64,000 bases of DNA. Source: Elgaria multicarinata webbii (lineage: Eukaryota > Chordata > Lepidosauria > Squamata > Anguidae). Shown here piece after piece: positions 22,650 through 34,500 of the stretch. The notes under the pieces are model-generated. The model made no database searches, was not told where the DNA came from, and saw only the letters and a program-made list of their open reading frames with translations. A program made the translations under genes and the position numbers. The first letter of the stretch is position 1, and every line of letters begins with the position of its first letter. The DNA is taken from NCBI RefSeq assembly GCF_023053635.1, contig NC_086180.1:35392947-35456946 (forward strand), given 5' to 3'.

Positions 22650-24424
22650 GTACACAATCTTGGGTTGCAACATGAAACTTGATATGATCTGCTTACACTC
22701 AGTTCTTACACTAGCTGACTGAAGTCCCTTCTGAGACAGTTCAAGTGCAACATCATTATGGCATTGCCCTCTGGTTAGTATGATGCGGTAGATGCATGGT
22801 GTCATGGCTGCAGTGTTGACACTAATTTGCAGTGTTAAAATGTCAAAGCACTTTTAGCACTATGTGTGGAAAATGCATTTACTCCTTTGCCTTTCACGGT
22901 TAATTTGATTTTTGAGAAATTCAAAGAATATGTTAAAATAAAAAGGCAGAAGAGTAGTGATTAAAAATGTTGATTCTAACACTCACACACACGTCAAACT
23001 GCTTCTCAGTTACTATCATATTGAACTTTAATTACAGCTGATCAAACCCGCTGATTTCTCCTCTGCATCATGTGTGATCCAGATTTCATTTATTCGTTTT
23101 TCTTAAGCCAAACCACTACATGGAGGGAGCAAGCCTATGGCGTCCAGTCAGTGACTGGAAGGGCCATATGATAACTTTGGATTCCTGGATTTTCACAAAT
23201 TTAATTTCACTGAAAATATCAGAAAAATTGTTTTGGTAGACCTTATGCCTCATCCAACGCAGTTAGGGTGGCCTCATCTCCCTAGACCTCATGCACTTTT
23301 TGCACAGGGGGAAAAAAAGTTAATGTTATCAAAAGCAAGGGGTACAGTTCTGCCTTGGCTTCTGTAGCAATTAAGGTGGGGAACAGCATTTGGTTCTTAA
23401 ACCAAATGCCAGATGTTTAAATAAATCTGTATTTTAATTATAGACTTTGGAGCTAATACCAGTTAATGAAATCTTTGTTTCTAATTTAAACAAAATCAGT
23501 TCTTTGGGAATGTTTCTAAAACTGATATTGCTGTAAGAAAAGAACAAAAATCTTAGACTCCTTAAAAAGCATTTGCACAGATACTCAAATATGCTTAGAA
23601 TAGAAATATAATATGTTTGGCTGCTGTCCAGAGTACAATTATGCATGCTTAAGTTCCATGCTCACATAACTGTGCAATGAATTACAGCCATCGTCAATTA
23701 TAAATGAAGCCATTTCCCTTTCTAATGATATTAGCCAGGGATAGTCTTCTAACGTTGTCAGTTAAAACAACAATAACAGCAAAAAAAATCTCCCTTCCTA
23801 ATTTTATTAGCTAAGTACAGTCTAACATTGCAGGGCTTATGTACAGGGGGGAAATTGGAGCTCCCAAAATATGAGATTTTTTTTAAAAAAATAAAACCAC
23901 ACTATGTACCTTTAGTCTCGCTCTGAACAAATATACCTCACACCCCAAAAATTTAAAAGCAGACCTTCCCAAAAAAGCATAGCCTGCTCTAGATTGCCAA
24001 AGGTCTGTGATAACACTTAGGAGAACTTACTGTGTGGATCAGCACCATCACAATAAGGTCAGATGAACACTGCTGTCCCCCTGGCTTGCACACATTGGAA
24101 GAATGTGTAAGGGGTGTGTGTGTGTCATAGAATTCCACAGGTTATCCATGACTATTCCAGCATATTTCACAACTATGTCCTCCACCATGTCTGAGCATTC
24201 AGCTGGCATGGTAAAAATTAATGGCTGAAACAGGATGGAGTCATTGGTAGGTCATGGGCAGCATTTCTATTGTTTTCTGTCAATCTAGTAAACACAAGTA
24301 TAAGGTTAAAATATTGTAACCCCAAGGTAATCATAATTATGTATTAATACTTAGGTTTTATCTCTCTGTCAGTAGAAATTCAGCTGTTGTCATAAATATG
24401 TACAGGCTTTGTAGTTTCAAAAGT
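22650..24424. other. Intergenic, no gene seen
   Basis: No recognisable coding region; AT-rich, with poly-T/A runs near 23880. Confidence 0.4.
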
Positions 24425-24524
24425 ATGATTTTAATGGTGTTTCTATGTCATACTGTTTTATATGGGCTATTAGTTGCCCTGTGCTCTGTGTGAGGAAAGG
24501 CAGGATATAAATCAAATATAGGTA
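24425..24524 (+). repeat. L2-like 3' tail remnant
   Basis: ATGTCATACTGTTTTATATG then GAGGAAAGGCAGGATATAAA fits the diverged L2-type 3' end. It abuts the hAT-like element inserted at 24533. Confidence 0.4.
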
Positions 24525-24532
24525 GGCTAGGC

Positions 24533-24852
24533 TAGGGTGACCATATGAAAAGGAGGACAGGGCTCCTGTATCTTTAACAGTTACATAGAAAAGGGAATTT
24601 CTGCAGGTGTCATTTGTATATATGGAGAACCTGGTGAAATTCCCTCTTCATTACAACAGTTAAAGCTGCAGGACCTATACTAGAGTGACCAGATTTAAAA
24701 GCTGGCAGGGCACCTGCATCTTTAACTGGTGTGATGAAGAGGAAATTTCACCAGGTTCTCCATATATACAAATGATATCTGCTGAAATTTTCTTTTCTGT
24801 GCAACTGTTAAAGATACAGGAGCCCTGTCCTCCTTTTCATATGGTCACCCTA
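24533..24852. mobile_element. hAT-like foldback element with 8-bp duplication
   Basis: The start TAGGGTGACCATATGAAAAG and the end CTTTTCATATGGTCACCCTA are inverted repeats. The exact 8-mer GGCTAGGC flanks it (24525-24532, 24853-24860). Each half carries a related unit (AGGAGGACAGGGCTCCTGTA, then CATTTGTATATATGGAGAAC and its inverse), so the 320-bp element folds on itself almost throughout. Same termini as 16668-17291. Confidence 0.85.
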
Positions 24853-24860
24853 GGCTAGGC

Positions 24861-26399
24861 CCTCTCTTTAGAAGTTCTATGATGATATAGGTTTCTGTTG
24901 GTATTGAAAACAGCGAGTTCAAAAGACTTGTTTAGCATGTTGGGGATCAGGACCCACCTCTGGTTGGTACTCAGTCTTTTTTTTAGCAGGTTTCTTTTTT
25001 TTGCCATGCCTCCCATGGTGGCCATTTTGTGGTGGGGTCCTGGATAGTTTCTCACGTAGCCAAATGTACCAATGGCCCCAAAAGCCTGCTTAGCCCTGCT
25101 TTAAAATAGCTAGGCAGGTGAGGAGCCCTGAATTCCACCCTTGGATAGAAACCATTAATGTCTATTCAACAACTAGCCAAAATCCCAGTTGGAAGTGCTT
25201 TACTATCACTAATGTGTTTCTTGTTGAAGTTTTACTCAGAATGTTCATATTGCTCATATGGAATATATGAATATATTTCTGATTATTTCTTGCAAATTTT
25301 CAGTAACGTTTCAAACTTTCCCAGTAATAGTAAAGAAAAGAAATTCCAAATAATTACTTACAGATAATGTCTCTGATCCAATGTTCTGTGCACCCATCAT
25401 GGGACATTTATCCAGTTAGGGTATTCTACATTATATTACTGCCATATTTCTAAGAAGACCATGCCTTTAGACATTTATAATATTCAGTCCTGCTTCTAAT
25501 ATTTTATTTATTATCAATGTATTTGTCCTCTGAATACTCATGCAATAGTACAGTCTTGTGAAAAGCGGTCCCATGAGATAATTTCAATTTTCCAACATCC
25601 TGGAAAATGCTTGTGATTTAAAAAACAACAACAACATGCGGGGATGCTTTCCCCTTGCTATTTATCACATAATATAATATGGACATAATGGTGACCCTAT
25701 GTCAAATATGGTCATGGGAATTAGCCCTCAGATGCTGAAAGAAAGAGGAAATGGATGGGCAGATGGAGAAAATTGTTATGCTATTATATACATTCATTCA
25801 CATGAGCAGATCTATCAACTATAAGCAGACAAAATTTACAAGCTCCTATTTCTGATACTAGCCTGTTTGATCACATGCTTCAGTTTGGAGATGTATTTGA
25901 AGTGCAACTGCAGGGTGTGCCTGCTTCATCATTGAATATTTTTGTGGGTCCAGACATCAGTGTCTTTCACTCATAACCCATCTGTGCTTTCCCACCACTG
26001 CAGCTGCCTTTGGGATTCCCTTCCTTTCCTTTTTCTCCTTAATGGAAAAAAGACAGGATAGCTGCACAATGCCTTCTAATTTGTAGCAGTCTCTGTTGTC
26101 CCCGGAATCACCAGAATCACCACACTTCCTCACTGTGTGGAAAGTAAGTTTAGCATGGAAGGTGGGAATAAGTATATAGGGCAGTCAGGTAACAGTGGGG
26201 GGTAATGCCTATAAAATGGGCATGTGTGTAGATGTGCATGCAAAACCAACTATATTCATAAATGTATTTTTGAAGATTTTATCTGCATTAATATTGGGTA
26301 CATATTGTGGTTTTTTACCTGAATTAGTGGCCCTCATATATGCCATAGGATAGGGCCTGCATTTCCAATTAAACAAACTTATGTTCCATGTATAATTAT
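24861..26399. other. Intergenic, no gene seen
   Basis: No recognisable exon; a Lys-rich minus-strand frame near 24855-25055 has no family resemblance. Confidence 0.4.
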
Positions 26400-26580
26400 A
26401 AGAATATCAGAAAAGCCGTGATGGATCAGACCGTAGGTCCATCTAGTCCAGCATTCTGTTCACACAGTGGCCACCCTTCTCAGATACTGATGAGAAGCCC
26501 ATAAGTAGGACATGAGTGCAGTAGCATCTTCTCACCCTCTGTTGCTGGAGTAGGATACAGCAATCAGGACTAGCCCTTAA
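26400..26580 (-). repeat. CR1/L3-type LINE 3' tail
   Basis: Antisense words GATGGATCAGACCGTAGGTC, CATCTAGTCCAGCATTCTGT and CACACAGTGGCCACC are the reverse complement of the 7230-7832 tail. Confidence 0.7.
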
Positions 26581-27612
26581 TAATTGTATTCTTATGCAGT
26601 AACTTTGGTCTTATTGTATTACTGTAAGTGCTTTCAACCCCTTTTTCTGACAGATGTTCCAATGTCAATATGTGAAATTCTTGAGTAGCTAATTCCCCAT
26701 CTTCAGAGATCTAATTTGATTTACTTTACCAAATTCTGATGTGGAATATTCTGGGAGGAAAAACACCTTGTGAAGTTGAATAATACCCACTTTTGGTGCT
26801 TATGAGAAGCAAGTTTATATGATTGGAAGGAAACCTACTGACAGCTACGTACACAAACACATACCAGGGGATTAGTTGAGAGGTGGACTGGGTGGTCCAT
26901 GTCTCCATTTACCAGAAGAAAACAATCATCAGGAGATGAAGTATCCTCTAATATAAATCTTACTGCAAAATGTCATGGACCCATACATTTCTTTCTTTCT
27001 TTCATCAAACAGTGTTGTTAGAACGGAGTATAGGCTCGCTTTTCCTCAAAAGCCTCAAGTCCTAAAGGAAGGCAGCTGTTAGGTAGGAAAGAACTCCAAC
27101 CACCACACACACAATCTGCAATTTCCCATCTCTTGATTTCACAAACATGCCCTTCCACCACCAAGTTTTTGTCAGGTTCTGCGAAAATTATCCAAATTCA
27201 CATTTCAGTTATTTGCCTAATGTTCCCTTAACATACATTCCCTTATGGTGGACAATGTATATTGCTGAATGTCCTGTGTTATTCCCAGGTTACCTGTTTT
27301 TGCCTCCTATATATTACTGCTAATAGCAGGCAACTGAGTTGCTAAACTGGAGCTGAGGCTAGATAATTTACTTGAGGCAAGCATAATGTGTCAATATCTT
27401 CAGGGTAAAAACGTTCCTCCTCCCCCACCTAAAGGCTGTTAACAAAATGTAAACAGAAGCCTAAATGAAATATTTATTTATTTATTTATTTAAACTCTAT
27501 TTTGGGAGGGGGGATTTTGGGAAGTAACGACTGAGGAAGGTGGGTATTTGTTCCGTCCTTGTGCATGGTGATCCCAACTGGAATTGGGGCCATGTGGACT
27601 TATTGTGGAGGA

Positions 27613-27652
<40 letters not shown>

Positions 27653-28189
27653 AGAAAGGGTTCATCTACACACTATCTACATGTAGTCTGACCTTTAGTT
27701 ACTACTGTTGAGAGGTGTACCATGCACTTGTAATTAATTCTATATCCTAAAATGCCAAGTGTCAGCAGGTCCTCACTACTTATTTCCTTTGTTAATTGGC
27801 ACCAAACTGCTAATGATGATTTATTTCACACAGTACAAAAGTCACACTTAAATAAGGAAGACATTTTGATTCCTTGCCGGTCTATTTCTGAATAATGGTG
27901 AGGTTTTGGAGCAATATTTTTTGTCCATGGCTTTCTATATTTTATTGTTTTAGCCAACATTAAATTGATATTGTTTCACTACGACTTGGACTTGTTTAAA
28001 TTGTGCTTTCTGCATGGCCTGCAAAGCTATTGCACTAATGGCTTGTCCACAAGATTCTCTGTATGACATTCAGTACCTCAGTCCTTACATACATGACAAA
28101 ATGTTACCAATGGGAATACTGAGTACCAGCAATGCTATTTTACAAATCTATGTCACATTTAAGATCTTCAAATGAGGTGTTCCTTGTGT
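26581..28189. other. Intergenic, no gene seen
   Basis: Contains an ATTT run near 27473-27492 and a GAAA microsatellite at 27611-27655; otherwise no coding or repeat call is possible. Confidence 0.4.
27611..27655 (+). repeat. (GAAA)n microsatellite
   Basis: About 11 near-perfect GAAA units. Confidence 0.9.
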
Positions 28190-28436
28190 TCTTCCACCTT
28201 CAGAGGTTAGGTTACTGGAGAGGGACATTTTCTCTGATGTGGAATTCCCTCCCCAGGCAAATTGATCTGGATCTGTCATTTTAAGTGCCTGGCAAAACCT
28301 AAACTATTCACCTATGCTTTTAACACTGTTATTGTACTCCTGCTATAACTATTGAATTGATTTTGGCTCCTCTTTCTTATGTTTATTAGATGGTTTATCT
28401 ATTGTGTTTGTACAGTATCAGAGGCAGTTGCTGGGG

Positions 28437-28479
<43 letters not shown>

Positions 28480-28665
28480 TTTTGCAATGTGCCCTGCTTG
28501 TGGGTCCCTGGTCGACAGCTAGGTGGCCACTGTGTGAAAAGAGTGCTGGACTAGATGGACTTATGGTCTGATCCATCATTGCTCTTCTTATATTTTTATG
28601 GCTGATTTTAATTTTTGTAAGCTGCCTTGAGTGCTATTTAGGGAAAAGTAGAATATACATTTTCT
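28190..28665 (+). mobile_element. L2-type LINE 3' end, interrupted
   Basis: The left part (ATGTGGAATTCCCTCCCCAG, then GTGCCTGGCAAAACCTAAAC) resembles the end of an L2 ORF2. The right part resumes at about 28604 with TTTTTGTAAGCTGCCTTGAG and the degenerate tail. A CR1/L3 tail (28418-28603) sits between the two, so it inserted later. Confidence 0.55.
28418..28603 (+). mobile_element. CR1/L3-type tail nested in L2, with (TG)n
   Basis: Begins near ATCAGAGGCAGTTGCTGGGG, continues to CTAGGTGGCCACTGTGTG, GACTAGATGGAC and GCTCTTCTTATATTT. A (TG)n run at 28441-28478 has expanded where other copies carry a short GTG stretch. Confidence 0.65.
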
Positions 28666-28674
28666 AAGCTAGCT

Positions 28675-28755
28675 TTCCCCATCCTGGTACCTTCCAGGTA
28701 TGTTATACTACAACTTCTAGCATCTCCCAGCCAGCCATGGGGAAGGTTATTTTAA
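28675..28755. repeat. hAT-like MITE remnant
   Basis: AGCTTTCCCCATCCTGGTAC, ACTACAACTTCTAGCATCTC and CCATGGGGAAGGTT correspond to a worn copy of the 6245-6355 type. Confidence 0.45.
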
Positions 28756-28931
28756 GCAATAATAAAATATTTTAAGTTATATTACTAAGGAGCTCCCAAT
28801 GTTTTGCCTCAGGATGTCACCTCTTGGTTACAACCCTCTTATCTCTTCTCACTGATATTTTCACACACACAACTGAGATGTAGACACTTGTTCAATATGT
28901 TTGAAGGCATGCTTGGCAAAAATGTCCTCTG

Positions 28932-29148
28932 GTGGGGCCATAACTCAGTATTAGAGCATTTGCTTTGCATGAGGATGGCCCCCAATTCAATCCCTGGCAT
29001 CGCCAGGTAGTGCTGGAAAAGCTCCTGCCTGAAATCCTGGAAAGCCACTGTCAGTCAATAGTGCTGGACTTGAAGGACCAATGGTCTGATTCAATATAAG
29101 GCAATATAAGGTTTCATAGAACAGTGGTACGGCTCCTATGTTCCTATG
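28932..29148 (+). mobile_element. tRNA-Ala-derived SINE with CR1-like tail
   Basis: The head at 28934-29006 reads as a worn tRNA-Ala: ATAACTCAGTATTAGAGC (A box), an anticodon loop around CTTTGCATG that would give UGC, and AATTCAATCCCTGG (B box). It continues into GTAGTGCTGGAAAAGCTCCT, GACCAATGGTCTGATTC and a tail ending CTATGTTCCTATG. The continuation past the acceptor stem and the family relative at 18095-18640 show a SINE rather than a gene. Confidence 0.8.
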
Positions 29149-29365
29149 AGGCCTCTCCTCTATTAGTGGGACGCGGTGGGCTCACAAGGCAGCAGCAGTG
29201 ATGAACCATAACTGGATTTAGCCACCATTTGCATTTTCCACATTGCCCTGGGTGATGCTATGTCAGGGGAATTGTGGGAAACTAAAATGGCAGCTAGGTC
29301 CTACTTATCTAGTGCTGTTCAGAAGTTTGGGCTGGGGAAAAAACATTTTAAGGGGGGGAGTTTAA

Positions 29366-29506
29366 GGCCTTAGCTAGACCTAAGGTTTATCCTGGGATCA
29401 TCCCGGGGTCATCCCTGTTCATGTAAATGACACACAGGATATTCCGGGAACAGGCAGGGATGACCCCGGGACGATCCCGGGATAAACCTTAGGTCTAGCT
29501 AAGGCC
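29366..29506. mobile_element. PIF/Harbinger-like foldback MITE with TAA duplication
   Basis: The start GGCCTTAGCTAGACCTAAGG and the end CCTTAGGTCTAGCTAAGGCC are perfectly inverted and pairing continues into GATCCCGGGAT-like arms. TAA flanks it at 29363-29365 and 29507-29509. The near-perfect hairpin indicates a comparatively recent insertion. Confidence 0.85.
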
Positions 29507-29708
29507 TAAGACAAGCTTTAGCAGTAAGCCTTGGTGGGGTCCTGGCAGTGACCTGAGTACCAAAAACAAACAAAAATCCCAACTGGAATAGAGTCATGTA
29601 AATACTGCAAGAAGTATTCTGCTAGTGTATTAACTACTGCTTATATTCCTAGGAAGGAAAAGGGGGAAGGAGATGCAACCAGGGTTATTAAGTGTTCGAG
29701 CCTTGCAT

Positions 29709-29802
29709 GTTTAGACAGACGTCCAGAACTCCCAGCATTCCCCAGCCAGATATGCTGGCTGGGAAATGCTGGGAGTTGGAGGTGTTTTTTTAAATGTCTA
29801 AA
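29709..29802. repeat. Foldback repeat
   Basis: TTTAGACA at the left and TGTCTAAA at the right are inverted. Inner arms AACTCCCAGCATTCCCCAGC and CTGGCTGGGAAATGCTGGGA pair around a short loop near 29750. Confidence 0.6.
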
Positions 29803-31281
29803 TATGAATAAAATTGCGCTCTAATCCAACTTTACTAGATTTGAACAGATCTAATGAAGAATACAATTCCTATAAATATATCAAATGTAAAGAATTAATT
29901 CCTCTTTCCTACTCCCAAAATGCAATCACCATCAATATTCTCTGCTGAATGACGGGTCCAAGTCTTTGTTTATTAAAGCAGTGTTGAATTTATAGTGTTG
30001 AGCTTACATAACTCTGCAGCTGCAGGATGAACAGTTTAGCCGTCTGTAGCTTCAGAGTACTTTCTGGCAAGAGAGGGGGAAAAAGCCCTTTAAGCTATCC
30101 AAAGAATTGTTCTTTATATTAATCAAAAGAAACTAGAAAGTATGACCATTTTTGGAGAAAGACAAAAGAAAATGTATGGGTTACATTTTCATTAAATATA
30201 TGCAAATACTGCAATCCAGTACACACTTCCCTGGGAGCAAGCCTCATTAAACACACTGGGACTTAATTCTGGGTAAATACCTGTAGGACTACACTAGAAG
30301 GTTGCAATGTTATAGTCATATACCTGGCAGTAAACTCCATGGGACTTACTTCTCAGTAGACAACCGCCTGAGGAATGATCAGCCAACCCTGTAAAAGTGT
30401 GCGATTTCAGTACATTCAACTGCTTTCCACTATAATAGCGACCCCTAGTGAATGCTAAAGGAAGCAGCCAGTTTTTATGGTGGCAGCTATTTTGAATTTC
30501 CTAAAATCCAAAAGGTACCTTAGAACAGGGCTTTCAAGTGGGTAAAATGGCTGTAAATTCAGTTCCAACCCTGGCATCAACTCTCCTGTGTTTTAGGGCA
30601 CAGGTATTTCTCATCTTTGTTGCCTGAAATTCTCCTAAAATGGAGATATTAAGAAATACATCAAGGAATGTCTGTATGCAAGATATCTGTTCCAGTTTTT
30701 CCTTCCAGTACTGTAGTGGAGCCAGGACTCACAGGAATGCAGCACTGGCACTTTTCTTTTTATTAGCAGGGACGCTGACATGGAGCTTCTCTACGTTAAA
30801 GAAAAAAACTGCACTCTTACCAGGTTTTCTTCTTCCAGAGTCTTTTTGGGTTTACAATGGGCTCCTTTAGACAGCGGCCATGTGATTTGGAATTGAAAAC
30901 GTTCCCTCTCAGCAATGTTCTATATATTCAATGAAACAGTGCCATCTAACATAACACCAGTGTTACACACAGCAGATATCCCACAATAATTTTAATTACA
31001 TTATCTCCGATCTTATAAAAAAGGACATTATGGGAGGAGGTTGACAACATCCTATAAAGAACCCTGAAACTTATGTCACAAGCCAATCACAAGCGTGCAA
31101 TAAATTGCTCATGTAGAAAAGCTCATTATCTGCCACCTTCCTTGGAGTTACCTCTTTCTCTGAGCTTCCCTGGAATTCCCACAGTAGCTGGGGGGAAATG
31201 AATTTTCCCAACAACAACTTATTGTTCCCTGATTCTGCAAAGTATTGGAATGGCTTGGTCTTGAATGGGCAAGTAAGACCC
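29803..31281. other. Intergenic, no gene seen
   Basis: Short CAATCCTAT-type palindromic pieces lie near 30220-30360, and a worn relative of the GCATCATC family may span 30870-31130. No exon recognised. Confidence 0.4.
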
Positions 31282-31525
31282 GTTAGCTTTACACCAGATC
31301 TGCTCTTGGCAGAGATGAAAACTGCTAGAACTAGTTTCTTGATATGGATCAACAGAGCTACCTGCTCTTTTCAACTCTGCTATGGGGACTGTCATGATAA
31401 ACTGTTAGCTTTACACCAGATCTGCTCTTGGCAGAGATGAAAACTGCTAGAACTAGTTTCTTGATATGGATCAACAGAGCTACCTGCTCTTTTCAACTCT
31501 GCTATGGGGACTGTCATGATAAACT
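31282..31525 (+). repeat. Perfect 122-bp tandem duplication
   Basis: The block 31282-31403, beginning GTTAGCTTTACACCAGATCT, is followed immediately by an identical block 31404-31525. I see no mismatch. Such identity means a very recent duplication, a polymorphism or an assembly artefact. Confidence 0.9.
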
Positions 31526-34500
31526 GCTCTTCAAAATTTACCACTACACCTTTTTCCCTTCAAATATGTGATTGCCTGACTGTAGTCTGGATAATGCACA
31601 TACTTGAGCATAGAAAACCAGCATGTCAGAAAGCGATCATGGGTATTCTTTAATGGAGGACTTCCTTAATGAGTTTCAGATAAGCTGTCCTACTTTACAG
31701 AAGCATGTGGACCAAACTGGATTTGAAAATAGGCAAAGCATCAAAAATTAATTACTTTGATTTTCCTTATTGGAGTAAGATGTTCAGCAAGTGAGCGTAC
31801 CAGGCATTGCTGTTCACCTCATTTGTGCCAATGTAGCATTTAGATGTCTTGCACAAGTCCCACTGAAAGGTGAAATCAGAAGACAATCTTGTGATGTAGA
31901 GAAATGTTGCTGGCTTGTTGACATTATTCTGCCTTCAGTGAACCTTCTTCTGATGTTTGACTCAGGAGGTACTCTCAGATTTACTTGGATTTATGTGGAG
32001 AAATTTCAGTGGTGACTCTAGTTCTGATTGTATTACATCCGCCTGATACAAATGCAAACAGGAAGTCTGTAGCCCATTCAGGTGAATAAGACAAAGCATT
32101 TGGTGAACATGATTGTGGCCCACTCACTGACAGCAATTTGCAATTGGGGTCACTTGGAACTGAAGTCTCTAATTTTACATAATGGTTACTAAGTAGAAGC
32201 ACCTCATAGCTGGTGGTTATAAAAATGCATTGATCCAGGATTCTCTTCCACCCCCCTACTCATATGATGTTATTTTTAATACTTATGATTAAGTTGTTGC
32301 ATTTGTAATTTTTGTGCCTTGTTATCTACAACAAATCCTGATGCTCTTGAAACCAATGGGAAGTTTTGATATGCTTTCCCCATGCATCAGTGGAATATGT
32401 TCAAAACAACATACTATTTCATGTAAGCCTAGGCCTGTGTTAAGGGTAGGCATGGTGGGACACCTGCCAAGGGCCCACACCTGAGCATGGGCCCACTGTC
32501 AGGAGCCCCCTGGAGTTGCTCCTCTTCTTCACCATTGTGACCTGCCTGCTTTTCACTCTGGCCAGGACAGTGGTGGTAGTGAGAAAGAGGAGTAGCAGAT
32601 GCCACTGCCTACTTGCTTGATGGCTTCTCTGCCTGTCAAGCAAGGAAGTGCTACCAATAATGAGAAAGGCGATGAGGAGCAATAGCAGCAGGTGACAATG
32701 GCAGTGAGGAGGTAGAATCACTGAGGAAGGGGGTCCATTGAGGAAGGTCTTGCTGGAGCTGGCACTGATGTAAACAGCATACATTTATGAGCATTGGCCA
32801 GGTACTATTGACTCTGCCCTGTGAGGATCCCTACCTAAATGCTTGCCCTACAAAACCAAGGAGAAGGGATCATTTGGACACTACACGGTGAAAGAATTAA
32901 AATTAAAAAATGCTTTTCAGATGGAAAACATCATTCTTCCTAATATGGCACATTTATTCCTGGCCAAGATTTTTGCTGAAAGAATAATACCACAGATTGG
33001 AAGGACTACAAATATATACACAGCTGTTTAAAATATCTTGGTTCATACATAGGTCAGGGTGTCAATATTTACACTGTATTATAAGACTTGTTTCTTAGGA
33101 TAAAGCAGATTTATGGTACATCCCTTATATCAGATGTGTTGATACAAATTGGAATTAATTAATTGACAAGATGGACAACGTAATCAAGTAGTCAAGTGCT
33201 ACTTGAAGCAAAATTGTAAGATGGAGAGAAATCTTCTCAGCTCCTAACAAAATGGGCAACCAAGAAAAGTCCACAGTGGTTTGCAAAGTGATAGCCCCGC
33301 TATATCTACATGATCCCAAGATGGCAGTTGGGATATGTGTTCTGTGGGCATAATTTTGGCAGCAGTGACTAGTTATACTCCAGCAAAGAGAGACATTAAA
33401 GCTCATTTATTTTAATGGACCTAAGCATGTTTAATCCTACATTTGATTATGGCCCATAAGGTTTAGTGTGTTTGAGCATAAGCATTTAATCCCACAGTAT
33501 GAGAGTAACATGGTTGCAATTATTAAGTTCCAAATTTTACTTAATTATACTGGAGGAGGAGGCATCACAGGGAGTAAGTTAAGAATAGAAACTGGCTTTA
33601 ATTTATAGCCTGCAGAGTGAGATATTGAACTTCGTGAACATTTTGGAATAGAAGCAAATGCTCATCTAACACATCTCCTATGTGTTAAGAAAATAAAGGC
33701 GGGGGAAAAAACACCTCCTAACTTTTTTTTGCTGCAAAAAACTAATTTAAAAAGTGTTGCAATGATTAAAATAAATGCCCAGGAAGAACATAACAGCAAA
33801 GCAAAACAGATAATACCATTGAATGTGTTGTGACTGGTGTTTGCAGCATTGCTGAATGCAATCATCATCATCATGAGAGGGAACACAAACATTCGTCATA
33901 TGTTAACTTCCTAGGAAGAATGATATTTTTCTAGTTTTAGGCCAATGATTTCCATAGAAAACCTCTTAGATATTAGCGATCCTCAACCTTTCTTAACCCC
34001 CCCCTCCAGGTTTACTTGAGAGAGAACTGAGGCCCACCAATCACAAAATGGCAGTGCCAGGGGCAGAGCCAGTCACAAAATGGCGGCAGAGTTTGGCATA
34101 ATCAGCTGACTGAGTGATATCATTTTCTATTGCTCCTTCTGTGGAAATTGCTAAATCTTTTGCCACAGTGATTTCCTTGTGACAGCTAGTTCCATAGTTC
34201 AACTTTCCTGATATTAAAGCTCTGGAGGTACATGCCTCAGTCTTCCCATTTTAGGCAGCCTTTGCTCATCCAGAGGCTCAAAGCCTTTTCCTCCGGCTAC
34301 ATGCCTCACACATTATTTTTACTCATATTTTGACATTTCTTCTCACCTTCTCCTTCCACATTTACCTATTCCACTCTAAATTGCTGGCTTCTTGCATCCC
34401 TTCCTCCTGCTGTGTTTACATTCCCTTTTTTCTATAACAGCTTCCTTATCCCCTTTCATCTCTTTGAAGTCTGATCACATGCAGCTCAATACCAGGTTGT

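Noticed and set aside
28934-29006. Candidate tRNA-Ala gene
   Set aside because: A and B boxes are worn and the homology continues into a SINE body and tail; a related SINE exists at 18095-18640.
32440-32784. 114-codon minus-strand frame
   Set aside because: Composition is biased and no domain is visible; probably part of an unclassified repeat.
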